DNA from: Actinomycetes bacterium
Lineage (GTDB): Bacteria; Actinomycetota; Acidimicrobiia; Acidimicrobiales; Bog-793
Assembly: GCA_021798985.1 (NCBI GenBank)
Contig: JAJZBI010000007.1
Span: 79,939-143,938 of the forward strand
Reading direction: 5' to 3'
Length of the DNA: 64,000 bases
Positions 16,410 to 24,535 of this stretch are shown in pieces. A program made the position numbers and the translations under genes. The notes beneath the pieces were generated by a model, which was not told where the DNA came from, did not search any database, and was given only the letters and a program-made list of their open reading frames with translations. The stretch's first letter is position 1, and every line of letters starts with the position of its first letter.

Positions 16410-18863
16410 TCAACCGGCCTCGAGCACGACCTCGATCCGCACGCGCGACCCCGGCGGAGCCGGGGGCACGAGCGTTCCAGGAATCTCGACGCCGTCGACC
16501 AGGACGCGGTGGACCCGATCCCGGCCGTCGCCGACCTTGCGCACCGTGATCTCATAGGTGGCGCCTCGCCAATTCCTGGTGAGGGTGAATCCGGGCCACG
16601 AGGAGGGAATCACCGGATCCACGCGCAGGCCGTCGAGCTCTGGACGGACGCCGAGGATCCACTGGGTGATGGCCACGTAGTGCCACGCGGCTGCGCCGGT
16701 CAGCCAGGAGTTCTTGGCCTCCCCGGCGCTCGGCGCATCGGGCCCGGCGATCATCTGCGCGTACACGTACGGCTCGCATCGGTGCAGCCCGCTCTGCGCG
16801 GCCCGCACCGAGGGGCTCGTCCTTCGGTAGTAGTCGAACGCCCGGTCGCCGTGGCCCCGCATCGCCTCGGCGATGACCACCCAGGGGTTGGTGTGGCAAA
16901 AGACGCTCGCGTTCTCCTTGTAGCCGGGCGGATAGGAGGTGATCTCGCCGAGCTCGGGACGGTAGTGGGTGTAGGGCGGCTGAAGGAGAAGGAGGCCGTG
17001 CTTGCTCAACAGGCGACGGTGCACGCTCTCGAGCGCGGCGTCTGCCCGCTCGTCGTCCGCACCGACGCCGGCCATGACGCAGATCCCCTGCGGCTCGATG
17101 AAGATCTGGCCCTCGTCGTTCGCGCTTGAGCCGACGGGACGTCCGAAGTAGTCAAAGGCTCGCAAGAACCATTCCCCGTCCCATCCGTGCTCGCCGATCG
17201 CGACAGACATCTCCTCGGCGTGGTGCTGGTACTGCTTGGCAGCCGCCGCTTCGCCACGATGCGCGGCGATTGCCGCGAGCTCGCGCGCCGCGAGGACGAA
17301 CAGCCCGGCGATGAGGACGGACTCGGCGACACCGCCGGTTCGGTTCTGTGTCGTCTGGAACGACTCGCCGGGGCGCTCGGAGAAGCAGTTGAGGTTGAGG
17401 CAGTCGTTCCAGTCCGCCCGGCCGATCAGGGGAAGGCCGTGCGGGCCGAGCCGATCCAGGCTGTAGCGCAGGCAGCGCTCGAGGTGAGCGAACAGCGGCT
17501 CCTCGGTGCCCGGTTGGTTGTCGTAGGGGACCGCCTCGTCCAACACGGTCAAGTCGCCGGTCTCTTTCAGGTAGGCCGCGGTGGCGAGCACGAGCCACAA
17601 CGGGTCGTCGTTGAAGCCGGAGCCGATGGCATCGTTGCCCTGCTTGGTGAGCGGCTGGTACTGGTGGTATGCGCCGCCGTTCTCGAGCTGGGTGGCAGCG
17701 AGGTCCACCAGCCGCGTTCGGGCGCGCTCGGGGACGAGGCTGACGAAGCCCAAGAGGTCCTGGCTCGAGTCGCGAAATCCCATTCCTCGCCCGATGCCGG
17801 ACTCATAGGACGAGATCGACCGGCTGAGGTTGAAGGTGACCATGCACTGGTAGGGGTTCCAGATGTTCACCATGCGGTCGGTATCGACGTCGGGCGTGTG
17901 GACCTGCAGGCTCGAGAGCAGCGAGCGCCAGCGTTCCTGCAGCGCGTGGTAGCCGTCCTCGACGTTGCGGGCATCGAGCCAGTGCTCGATGACCGGCCGG
18001 ACCGAGGACTTGTTGAGGGTGCTCGAACCGGGAGGGTCGAACTTTTCCTCGTGGGGGTTCTCGAAATAGCCGAGCACAAAGATCACCTCGCGGCGCTCGT
18101 CTGGGTCGAGCGCGAGGCGCAGGTGATGGGAGCCAACCGGAGACCATCCGTGTGCGAGCGAGTTCGCCGATTCGCCGCGCTCGACGACCAACGGCGTGTC
18201 GAATCCGCGATAGGGCCCGAGGAAGTCCTCGCGCTGGGTGTCGAAACCCGCGAGCGGGTGGCTGCAGGCGAAGTACGCGAAGTGGTCGCGTCGCTCCCGG
18301 TACTCGCTCTTGTGGTAGATCACGCCCGCCTCGACCTCCACCTCTCCGGTCGAGAAGTTGCGCTGGAAGTTCGTGGCGTCGTCTTCGGCGTCCCACAGGC
18401 AGAACTCGACGAAGGAGAAGACCGACAGCTCGCAGCGCTCGTCGCGCCCGTTGTGGATCGAGAGGCGCCAGACCTCGAGGTTCTCACCAGGAGGGACGAA
18501 GTAGAGCACCTCGGCGTCGATGCGCCGCCGCGTGCTCTCGATGCGCGTCGCTGACAGGCCGTGATGGCAGGCGTACGCGTCGAGGTCGGCGCGGACCGGC
18601 TGCCAGGTGGGTGACCAGAAGTCGCCGTCGGCACGATCGCGTAGGTACAGGTAGCGCCCGCCGGCGTCGAGCGGAACGTTGTTGTGCCGATAGCGGGTCA
18701 GCCGGCGGAGGCGGGCGTCGCGATAGAACGCACAGCCACCCGCGGTGTTGGAGACGATGCCGAAGTACTCCTCGGTCCCGAGGTAGTTGATCCACGGCAG
18801 TGGCGTGTCGGGTCGAGTGACGACGTACTCGAGCGCGTCGTCGTCGAAGTGCCCATGCTCCAT
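16410..18863 (-). CDS. GH94 glycoside phosphorylase, probably cellobiose phosphorylase
   Basis: This 817-residue protein has the length and full domain plan of GH94: an N-terminal beta-sandwich, a helical linker, and an (alpha/alpha)6 barrel with MGFRDSSQDLLGFV (362-375), then GRADWNDCLNLNCFSERPGE, whose DWND block (484-487) contains the catalytic Asp. LNLNCFS and QTTQNRTGGVAESVLIAG are close to cellobiose phosphorylases rather than chitobiose enzymes. The reaction is phosphorolysis of cellobiose to glucose 1-phosphate and glucose in the cytoplasm. ATG 18863 has GGGAGG upstream. No sugar transporter is adjacent, although the binding lipoprotein at 7956-9332 could serve such a pathway (inference). 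Confidence 0.88.
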   Translation of the reverse strand: MEHGHFDDDALEYVVTRPDTPLPWINYLGTEEYFGIVSNTAGGCAFYRDARLRRLTRYRHNNVPLDAGGRYLYLRDRADGDFWSPTWQPVRADLDAYACHHGLSATRIESTRRRIDAEVLYFVPPGENLEVWRLSIHNGRDERCELSVFSFVEFCLWDAEDDATNFQRNFSTGEVEVEAGVIYHKSEYRERRDHFAYFACSHPLAGFDTQREDFLGPYRGFDTPLVVERGESANSLAHGWSPVGSHHLRLALDPDERREVIFVLGYFENPHEEKFDPPGSSTLNKSSVRPVIEHWLDARNVEDGYHALQERWRSLLSSLQVHTPDVDTDRMVNIWNPYQCMVTFNLSRSISSYESGIGRGMGFRDSSQDLLGFVSLVPERARTRLVDLAATQLENGGAYHQYQPLTKQGNDAIGSGFNDDPLWLVLATAAYLKETGDLTVLDEAVPYDNQPGTEEPLFAHLERCLRYSLDRLGPHGLPLIGRADWNDCLNLNCFSERPGESFQTTQNRTGGVAESVLIAGLFVLAARELAAIAAHRGEAAAAKQYQHHAEEMSVAIGEHGWDGEWFLRAFDYFGRPVGSSANDEGQIFIEPQGICVMAGVGADDERADAALESVHRRLLSKHGLLLLQPPYTHYRPELGEITSYPPGYKENASVFCHTNPWVVIAEAMRGHGDRAFDYYRRTSPSVRAAQSGLHRCEPYVYAQMIAGPDAPSAGEAKNSWLTGAAAWHYVAITQWILGVRPELDGLRVDPVIPSSWPGFTLTRNWRGATYEITVRKVGDGRDRVHRVLVDGVEIPGTLVPPAPPGSRVRIEVVLEAG

Positions 18864-19253
18864 GCTGCCTCCCTCGAGGTTGCCGGTCACTGACCCGCGC
18901 CGAGAGCTCGCGCACCGCGCGAACCCCACGGCCCGGGTGCGGCCACGACCTGGTGGCCCGCCGTAATCGAAGCTCGCATCGGCTGCTCGCTCGCGAACAG
19001 ACGCCGTGGGATCGAAGGCGCGCCGCGGGGGAGCGCGCGTGGCCTGGTGTGGCATCGCACCGGCATGGTCTGGCCTCGCTTGTCGCCCACGTCTGCCCAG
19101 GCCATCCGAGCAGAACGCCTCCCCGAGCGCCAGGGCACAACGGCCCGTTGGCCGCAGCTGATGGTCGTCGCCCGCCGGTGGGAGACCGAGTGGCGTCTCC
19201 GAACGTCGCGAGCCATGCATCTCGGCGCAACGCCAGAACTTCTCACCTGCGCG

Positions 19254-19282
19254 TGAATATCGTAGGGCGACCTACCTAGAGA
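19254..19282. repeat. Imperfect copy of the 20227-20254 promoter element
   Basis: TGAATAT, 15 bp, then CTAGAGA. The centre contains GTAGG-GCGA-CCTAC, a 5-bp inverted repeat. The end blocks are identical to those at 20227-20254 with nearly the same spacing (15 against 14 bp), suggesting a shared promoter or regulator site, perhaps for a transcript running left to the GH94 gene. Confidence 0.4.
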
Positions 19283-19343
19283 GATCGCTTCCATGCGCAT
19301 CTCGCCCGCTCGGGCGCGAAGTCGCGCGCGGAGGCGGACCGGG

Positions 19344-19370
19344 TTTATCTAGTACTCAGTGAGTTAAATT
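19344..19370 (+). promoter_or_regulatory. Promoter/operator of the SufR-like regulator gene
   Basis: TTTATCTAG (19344-19352) is identical to 20233-20241 before the hemerythrin gene. It contains the half-site TCTAG. ACTCA-G-TGAGT (19354-19364) is a small palindrome next to it, and TAAATT at 19365 fits a -10 box about 16 nt before ATG 19386. Autoregulation is likely. Confidence 0.5.
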
Positions 19371-19385
19371 GTCCCCGGGCGCGCT

Positions 19386-20093
19386 ATGCTTGCCTCGATG
19401 CCAGCTCGGACCCCGACGATCTCACAAGAGGTGCTCCCCCGGGCCCGCGCGCTCGGCGACCCAACGCGTTTTCGGATCTTCCGCTACGTGCTTGAGGCCA
19501 ACCGCCCCGTCGGCGTCGCCGAGCTGACGAACTTCGTCCAGCTCAACCACAATGCGGTGCGCCAGCACCTGGCGGTGCTCGCGACCGCGGGCCTGGTCAG
19601 CGAGCGGACCGAGGAGCAACGCAGCGGCCCTGGGCGTCCGCGACTGCTCTACGAGGTCGCCCCCGAGGTCACTGGCACCTGGGAGATCCCGGGACCCTAT
19701 GAGTTCCTTGCGACGCTGCTGAGCGAGATCCTGGCCACCGGCGACAGCCCTGAAGAGGTCGGTCGCCGCGCTGGTCGGCGTCGTGCCGACGAGATCGCGC
19801 ACGCAGCGGGTGCCGACCCCGTGGCGACGATCGAGCGGGAGCTCGCGCGCACGGGGTTTCGTCCTACCCTGCGCGAGGGGACGGAGCGCTGCGACGTCGT
19901 CCTCGGCAACTGCCCGTTCGAGCGAGCGGCCCTGGCCAACCGGGCGGCGGTGTGCAGCGTCCATCGTGGGCTCGCGAAGGGGCTCGCCGAGGGCCTCGGC
20001 GACACCGTGGTCGTCGACGACCTGGTGGCCCGCAACCCGAGCCGAGCTGGGTGCCGGGTGCTGCTCCACCGTCGTCTGCCTGACGAGGTCTGA
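19386..20093 (+). CDS. SufR-like winged-helix regulator with C-terminal Fe-S cysteines
   Basis: This protein of about 235 residues (231 if ATG 19398 is used) has an N-terminal ArsR/SufR-like winged helix: LGDPTRFRIFRYVLEA, LNHNAVRQHLAVLATAGLV (recognition helix) and GPGRPRLLYEV. The C-terminal part carries CDVVLGNCPF and AAVCSVHRGLAKGL, the Cys/His arrangement found in SufR-type repressors that hold an Fe-S cluster and sense iron-sulfur status, oxygen or NO. The start is close to a probable -10 box. It lies immediately upstream of hemerythrin-DUF2249 and shares promoter elements with it, so it probably controls that module rather than a suf operon, which is not in the window. Confidence 0.8.
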   Translation: MLASMPARTPTISQEVLPRARALGDPTRFRIFRYVLEANRPVGVAELTNFVQLNHNAVRQHLAVLATAGLVSERTEEQRSGPGRPRLLYEVAPEVTGTWEIPGPYEFLATLLSEILATGDSPEEVGRRAGRRRADEIAHAAGADPVATIERELARTGFRPTLREGTERCDVVLGNCPFERAALANRAAVCSVHRGLAKGLAEGLGDTVVVDDLVARNPSRAGCRVLLHRRLPDEV

Positions 20094-20226
20094 GCCGCCG
20101 GCTGGGCCGAAGGCCCCGCGCGCCGTGAGTGCCGCGCCATCTGACCACGCGCCATCGACGGCCCGCACGATCATCTGCCGGCCCCGCGTCGACCTTCCCG
20201 GACGCCCCGACGGCCTTGAGCAGGCT

Positions 20227-20254
20227 TGAATATTTATCTAGGTTCAACTAGAGA
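20227..20254 (+). promoter_or_regulatory. Operator before hemerythrin-DUF2249 gene
   Basis: TGAATAT (20227-20233) and CTAGAGA (20248-20254) flank TCTAG-GTTCAA-CTAGA (20237-20252), a 5-bp inverted repeat with 6-bp centre. The same layout, TCTAC-N6-GTAGA, occurs at 23676-23691. It is the most likely binding site of the SufR-like regulator encoded upstream. Confidence 0.55.
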
Positions 20255-20314
20255 ATAGTGGACCCACGGCTCGGTCGGTGCATCGATCGGCGCGAGGACG
20301 AGAGGAGCACATCC

Positions 20315-21529
20315 ATGGCGCGCAGCGAGAGCGAGGCCTTCGAGGCCATGCTGTCCCACCACCGTTCACTCGAAGAAGACCTGGGAGGCCGGGTGAAGGC
20401 GCTGGTCGACGGGGTCTCGGGCGGCGCGCCCTTCGCGCCGCCAGCGGCCGAGCTCGTCGCCTACTTCGGAAGCGAGATCCTGCCCCACGCGCTCGCCGAA
20501 GAGCAGTCGATCTATCGCGCCGCCGCGCGGCGTCCCGAGCTCAGCGCGACGGTCGCCGAGATGGAAGACGAGCACCGAATCCTGATCACCCAGGCCGAGC
20601 GCATCGCGCAGGCAGCGACGGCGACCGAGGCCGTGGCGGCCGCGGGAGCGCTGTCGTCGTTGTTCGCCGGCCATGTGGCCAAGGAGAACGAGCTGATCCT
20701 CCCCAAGCTGCTCGAGGACGACCACGTCGATCTCACCAAGCTGCTCGAGGAGATGCACCAGCTCCTCGCGCATCACGAGGCCCCCGCGGCGGCCGCGGCG
20801 ACCTCGCCCGACGCGCTCGGTGCGATCGTGCCCTTGCTCGTCCGGGCGGCCGACGAGCTCGCCAACGCCGAACAGGGGGATCTCGGTTGCCGTCTCGTCG
20901 CCTCGGCCTGGGCGGTGCTGCGCCCTGAGCGCCCCGAGCTCGCCACGCGCCTCACCGCGGCGCTGCATCGGCTCGTCCGCAAGGTCACGAGCGAGCCCGT
21001 CACCTTGCGGGGCACCAAAGCGGCAGCGGGCGCCGAGCCGCCCAGCCTCCTCGACGTCCGTCCGCTGGCGCCCGCCCAGCGCCATGGGGCGATCTTCTCG
21101 AGCTACGTCGCGCTCGCGCCCGGCGCGAGCTTCGTCTTGGTCAACGACCACGATCCAAAGCCGCTGCAGTACCAGTTCGAGGCCGAGCACGCCGGCGAGT
21201 ACACCTGGGAGTACCTCGAGGGCGGACCGAGGGTCTGGCGGGTGCGGATCGGCAAGGCGTCGCTGCGGGCGCAGGAGGATGGCGAGACCGCTGAGCCGGA
21301 TCTCGACGTCCGGCCGCTCACGCATGGCAACCGGCACGCGGTGATCTTTTCCACCTACGCCGCGCTTGGTCCTGGTGCTGGCTTCGTGCTGGTGAACGAC
21401 CACGACCCGCGGCCGCTCCGCTACCAGTTCGAGGCGCAGCACGCCGGCGAGTACACCTGGGACTACCTCGAAGCGGGGCCCGCGATCTGGCGCGTCCGCA
21501 TCGGCAGGGTGGCGAGCCCGGCGGCCTGA
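20315..21529 (+). CDS. Hemerythrin domain fused to two DUF2249 domains
   Basis: This 404-residue protein begins with a hemerythrin-like four-helix domain (residues about 1-165): LSHHRSLEEDL, LPHALAEEQSIYRAA, EMEDEHRIL, FAGHVAKENELILPKL and EMHQLLAHHE supply His/Glu ligands. Two DUF2249 repeats follow (about 245-320 and 328-400), each with LDVRPL, HGAIFSSYVALAPG or HAVIFSTYAALGPG, FVLVNDHDPKPLQYQFEAEH and GEYTWEYLE. DUF2249 is found next to hemerythrin, NnrS and DUF59 genes and is linked to nitrogen-oxide and redox stress, but its chemistry is unknown. ATG 20315 has AGAGGAG upstream. Confidence 0.85.
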   Translation: MARSESEAFEAMLSHHRSLEEDLGGRVKALVDGVSGGAPFAPPAAELVAYFGSEILPHALAEEQSIYRAAARRPELSATVAEMEDEHRILITQAERIAQAATATEAVAAAGALSSLFAGHVAKENELILPKLLEDDHVDLTKLLEEMHQLLAHHEAPAAAAATSPDALGAIVPLLVRAADELANAEQGDLGCRLVASAWAVLRPERPELATRLTAALHRLVRKVTSEPVTLRGTKAAAGAEPPSLLDVRPLAPAQRHGAIFSSYVALAPGASFVLVNDHDPKPLQYQFEAEHAGEYTWEYLEGGPRVWRVRIGKASLRAQEDGETAEPDLDVRPLTHGNRHAVIFSTYAALGPGAGFVLVNDHDPRPLRYQFEAQHAGEYTWDYLEAGPAIWRVRIGRVASPAA

Positions 21530-21664
21530 GCTCGCCTCGCCGGCTCTGGCGCGACCCGCTTGCAAGCCGGGCGGCGCGCCGGCGGTGAGGGCCGGCCCCT
21601 TTGCGCGCGCTTTGGGGCCACGAGCACACGCCAGAGCGGCAAGAGCGATAAGGGAAGGGTGCAC

Positions 21665-21898
21665 ATGAAGGTATGGATCGACCAAAGCCTTTGCACAGGC
21701 GATGGGCTGTGTGAGGAGATCTGCCCGCAGGTCTTCACGCTCCTCGACGACGGGCTCGCCTACGTGAAAGCGGGCGAGCGCGTGCTGAGCGACCCGGGAG
21801 GCGCCTCGAGCCTTGCGAACGTGCCGGAAGGGCTCGAGGACGCGGTACGCGAGGCGGCTGAGGAGTGCCCGGGAGAGTGCATCTTCCTCGTCGAGTAG
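21665..21898 (+). CDS. Single-cluster ferredoxin ([3Fe-4S]/[4Fe-4S])
   Basis: This 77-residue acidic ferredoxin has the CX5C layout of P450-type and related actinobacterial ferredoxins: LCTGDGLCEEICPQVF near the N-terminus and EECPGECIFLVE at the end. The first motif offers Cys10, Cys16 and Cys20, the last Cys lies in ECPGEC. ATG 21665 has GGAAGGG upstream. No P450 is near; placement between hemerythrin-DUF2249 and the DUF2249-DUF59 pair suggests it supplies electrons to, or shares regulation with, that module. Confidence 0.88.
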   Translation: MKVWIDQSLCTGDGLCEEICPQVFTLLDDGLAYVKAGERVLSDPGGASSLANVPEGLEDAVREAAEECPGECIFLVE

Positions 21899-22161
21899 CA
21901 GGTTGCGACGAACCCCGGGTGCCTCACGGGCTGGTGGGGTCGGCGAGCAGCGCCCGCTCGGTGTCCCGGCGAGCTCGCCACCGCCCAGCCCGTGGTGGAC
22001 GCGCGCGGCGGACGCGGACGCTCAGATCGCCCCGCGTTGGCTGACCGCCCGTGGCTCGCCTGGTGGTGCGCCTGGCGTTGCTGGCTGTCGACGAAGCGGG
22101 CCGCACCGACAGGCTCACGGCCAGAGTGCGCCGGCGCGTCGGCCGGAGCGAGGCGTTCGGT

Positions 22162-23529
22162 TCAACGGCTCGCCGGCCCGGCGCGCTCGGCGGTGACCGC
22201 CGTGGTCGAGCTGGCATGGCGGATCATCCGCAAGGGAATCACCATCAAGCTCACGGCGACCACGACGCCCGTCACGGCGAGGAGGGCGCCGGCAACGGCG
22301 ACGAGCGTGGGCGCAGCGGCGCCGAGGCCGATGCACAGCGCGGCCATGGCGAGCGTCACCGAGACATAGGCGGCGCCAGCAGCTCTGCGGTCGAAGAGAT
22401 CGGAGAACATGAGCGGCTTGCCGGCCGGCCCGGAGCTGATCGAGCGGGAGCGCAGCGCAGACCAAAGAATGAAGGGGACCACCTTGTAGGAATGGCCGAC
22501 CAGTGCCTCGAGCAGCCAGCCACCGAAGGCCGCCACGGCCGCGGCGGTGAGCGACGTCCCAACCTGTGGGTCCTTGTGCACCGACACAGCGGCGGCGAGG
22601 GAGAGCGCCGCACCGAGCACCAGCCAGCTGGCCGCAGTGATGACGAAGAGGAGATGCAGGTCGGCCTTGCGGCGGCGATGCGCGACGTGGGCGGTGAGCG
22701 ACCATAGATGGGCGCCAAGGCCGGCGGTCATGAGCGCCGCGCCGATCCAGGCGAGCACGGTGATGCTCCACGCGAGGCCTGGTGTGGCCAGCAAGAGCCC
22801 GCTGCCGACGCCCACGACCGCCAGATGGCCGGCCCGCTTCGGGCCGGGGACGTGGGCGAGCATGAACATCGGCCAGAGCTTCTCAGCGACGCCGAGGTAG
22901 GTCATGCCGAGCCAGCCGAAGATGCCAAGGACGCCCATTGCGAGATCGACATGTCCGGCAAGCGCGAACCAGTTGCCCTGGCGGTCGCCGATGAAGGCGA
23001 TGCCGAGAAAGCCGGTGACAAGGGCGCCGACGAGCGCGATGCGAAGGGCCAGCACGGGAGCTCCCTTGCCGCGCGCGGCGAGCGGGCCGGAGAGGTTGAC
23101 CGCCAAGAGCACGAGGGCGAGCCCGGTGAGCGCCCCGCTGATCGCCGTCACGGCGAGCTGTTGTGTCGCAACGCCGAGCGGCAGCATCCACGAGGCCGCC
23201 ACGAAGCTGATCAACGTGGCGCGGGCGAGCGGCACCGACCGCAGAGGCCTGCCCGTGATGACGGGGGCGAACTGATGGGTAGCGCCGAGGATTCCCGTGG
23301 CGAGGGTCGCCAAGACGCCGAGGTGGACGGCCGCCACGACCGGGTCGGCAGTCGGATCGTTGGCGGCGGCGCTGCGCGCGAGGACCCAGGCAACCCCGCA
23401 GCCGACGAGTCCGACGGCGGCGGCGAACAGGAAACTCAAAGGGACCGACGGCGGCGGGACGGTGGCGGGGACCCCGGCGGGGCGCTCGGCCCACGAGCCG
23501 GTCGCGGCGCGCGGGTCAGGCGGCATCAT
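22162..23529 (-). CDS. Polytopic His-rich membrane protein, heme-copper-oxidase/NnrS-like
   Basis: This 455-residue protein has about twelve membrane helices. Histidines sit inside or at the ends of helices: H69 (AAVHLGVLA), H85 (ATHQFAPVITG), H193 in AGHVDLAMGVLGIFGWLGMT, H226 (LAHVPGP) and a late GHSYKVVPFILWSAL. The GHxxLxxxGxxGxxxxG pattern recalls heme-ligating helices of heme-copper oxidase subunit I relatives and NnrS-like proteins linked to NO tolerance. Exact family and heme content cannot be fixed by eye. The start could be ATG 23529 or 23526. It is divergent from DUF2249-DUF59 across an operator at 23676. Confidence 0.7.
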   Translation of the reverse strand: MMPPDPRAATGSWAERPAGVPATVPPPSVPLSFLFAAAVGLVGCGVAWVLARSAAANDPTADPVVAAVHLGVLATLATGILGATHQFAPVITGRPLRSVPLARATLISFVAASWMLPLGVATQQLAVTAISGALTGLALVLLAVNLSGPLAARGKGAPVLALRIALVGALVTGFLGIAFIGDRQGNWFALAGHVDLAMGVLGIFGWLGMTYLGVAEKLWPMFMLAHVPGPKRAGHLAVVGVGSGLLLATPGLAWSITVLAWIGAALMTAGLGAHLWSLTAHVAHRRRKADLHLLFVITAASWLVLGAALSLAAAVSVHKDPQVGTSLTAAAVAAFGGWLLEALVGHSYKVVPFILWSALRSRSISSGPAGKPLMFSDLFDRRAAGAAYVSVTLAMAALCIGLGAAAPTLVAVAGALLAVTGVVVAVSLMVIPLRMIRHASSTTAVTAERAGPASR

Positions 23530-23675
23530 CCGTGCCCCTGTGCGCTGCCGGCCCCATGGCGATGGTCCGCCCGCTCCGGCGCTGTTCCCCGAGCGATGCG
23601 TTCATCCAGATCACTCGTGTGGACCATGTCGTCGCTCGCTCCACCCGGTTCCTCCGTGTCGCTTCATGATATAAC

Positions 23676-23691
23676 TCTACCTGTAAGTAGA
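23676..23691. promoter_or_regulatory. Operator between membrane protein and DUF2249-DUF59 operon
   Basis: TCTAC-CTGTAA-GTAGA is a perfect 5-bp inverted repeat with a 6-bp centre in an AT-rich patch (23665-23700) of the divergent promoter region. It has the same arm length and spacing as TCTAG-N6-CTAGA at 20237-20252, which points to one regulator for both promoters. Confidence 0.55.
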
Positions 23692-23726
23692 AAAACATGC
23701 TGAAGATGCTTGAGAGGAGTGGCGAG

Positions 23727-23948
23727 ATGGCCGTTGTCGATGCCCGCCCGATGATCGCCGCAGGCGACGAGCCGTTTGAGACGATCATGGCGGCTGTTGC
23801 CGGGCTCGGGGAGACCGAGGAGCTGGTGGTGCTCGCCCCCTTTGAGCCCGTGCCCCTTGAGGGCGTCCTGTCGTCCCAGGGCTTCGTCTACGAGGCGGTC
23901 AACCTCGAGGGCGAGAACTGGCAGGTGACCTTCAGGCGCCAGGCATGA
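23727..23948 (+). CDS. Stand-alone DUF2249 protein
   Basis: This 73-residue protein is a single DUF2249 domain: VVDARPMIAAGDEPFETIMA, LVVLAPFEPVPLEGVL and ENWQVTFRRQ. It is clearly related to the repeats in the 20315-21529 product. ATG 23727 has GAGAGGAG 7 nt upstream and is preferred over ATG 23697. The stop overlaps the next gene by 4 bp (ATGA), so the two are translated together. It probably acts as a small sulfur- or redox-carrier-like partner of the DUF59 protein (inference). Confidence 0.8.
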   Translation: MAVVDARPMIAAGDEPFETIMAAVAGLGETEELVVLAPFEPVPLEGVLSSQGFVYEAVNLEGENWQVTFRRQA

Positions 23949-24328
23949 GCCGTTCCGAGGGAGCTCGCGTGTCGCGCAGCGACAAGGTGTCCATTGGCCC
24001 GACGAGGGAGCAAACGGCGCCTTCCTCGGCGGTCGAGGGCGCCTGGGGCGCGCTCGGGTGCGTCTATGACCCAGAGCTGTGTCTCGACGTCGTCTCCCTC
24101 GGCCTCGTCTATCGCGTCTGGGAGGACGAGACGGGCCTGCACGTGGAGATGACGCTCACGACTCCAGGCTGCCCGGCCGCCGAGGCGATGCCCGAGATCG
24201 TGAGGCACGCGGTGCAGGACGCCGTCGGCCCGCAGGTGGCCGTCGACGTTGCGCTCGTGTGGGACCCACCGTGGAGCCCGGCGATGATGGCCGAGGACGC
24301 CGCGGCGGCGCTCGGCTTGCGGCGCTAG
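23945..24328 (+). CDS. DUF59/MIP18-family protein (SufT/PaaD-like)
   Basis: This 127-residue protein has the MIP18 core after a 30-residue polar N-terminus: VYDPELCLDVVSLGLVYRV, then VEMTLTTPGCPAAEAMPE with the conserved Cys in TPGCP, and VALVWDPPWSPAMM. Family members help assemble or insert Fe-S clusters. It is coupled to the upstream DUF2249 gene by an ATGA overlap. Placement beside an Fe-S regulator and hemerythrins suggests repair of clusters damaged by oxygen or NO (inference). Confidence 0.85.
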   Translation: MSRSEGARVSRSDKVSIGPTREQTAPSSAVEGAWGALGCVYDPELCLDVVSLGLVYRVWEDETGLHVEMTLTTPGCPAAEAMPEIVRHAVQDAVGPQVAVDVALVWDPPWSPAMMAEDAAAALGLRR

Positions 24329-24403
24329 GTGCCCAGCCGAGTGCCTCCGGAGGGGCCAATCGCCCGCCCGGCCGCGAGCAGGACGATGAGAACGGAGCAA
24401 GAC

Positions 24404-24535
24404 ATGAGCCAAGCCAAGCCAGCGCCACGCAAGCTGGCCCAAGCAGCCGAGGCGGGCGCTGACCGAGCGCGCGCGAAGGCTCGGAGCGCAACGTCTGGCA
24501 TTGACGCTGCCAGGCACGAGCGAGGCGCGCGATGA
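24404..24535 (+). CDS. 43-residue Ala/Arg-rich protein
   Basis: ATG 24404 has CGGAGCAA upstream and encodes 43 residues, highly basic and Ala-rich (PRKLAQAAEAGADRARAKAR), likely a single helix. Its TGA (24533-24535) overlaps ATG 24532 of the NHL gene, a classic coupling arrangement. Not recognised; it may be a small nucleic-acid- or membrane-associated peptide, or only serve to couple translation. Confidence 0.45.
   Translation: MSQAKPAPRKLAQAAEAGADRARAKARSATSGIDAARHERGAR

Larger units (their letters stand above)
18864..19385. promoter_or_regulatory. Divergent intergenic region, GH94 and SufR-like regulator
   Basis: No convincing gene is seen in these 522 bp. Two AT-richer patches stand out: 19250-19285 and 19340-19372. 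The first (19254-19282) begins TGAATAT and ends CTAGAGA around GTAGG-GCGA-CCTAC; the same TGAATAT...CTAGAGA frame recurs at 20227-20254. The second precedes the regulator gene directly. Confidence 0.45.

Noticed and set aside
18887..19300. A 137-codon minus-strand frame between GH94 and the SufR-like gene
   Set aside because: Composition is irregular, there is no ribosome binding site, and promoter-like AT patches lie inside it.
21928..21997. A 10-bp inverted repeat (CACGGGCTGG / CCAGCCCGTG) after the ferredoxin gene as a terminator
   Set aside because: The loop is about 50 nt long and the region is GC-rich enough for such pairs by chance.
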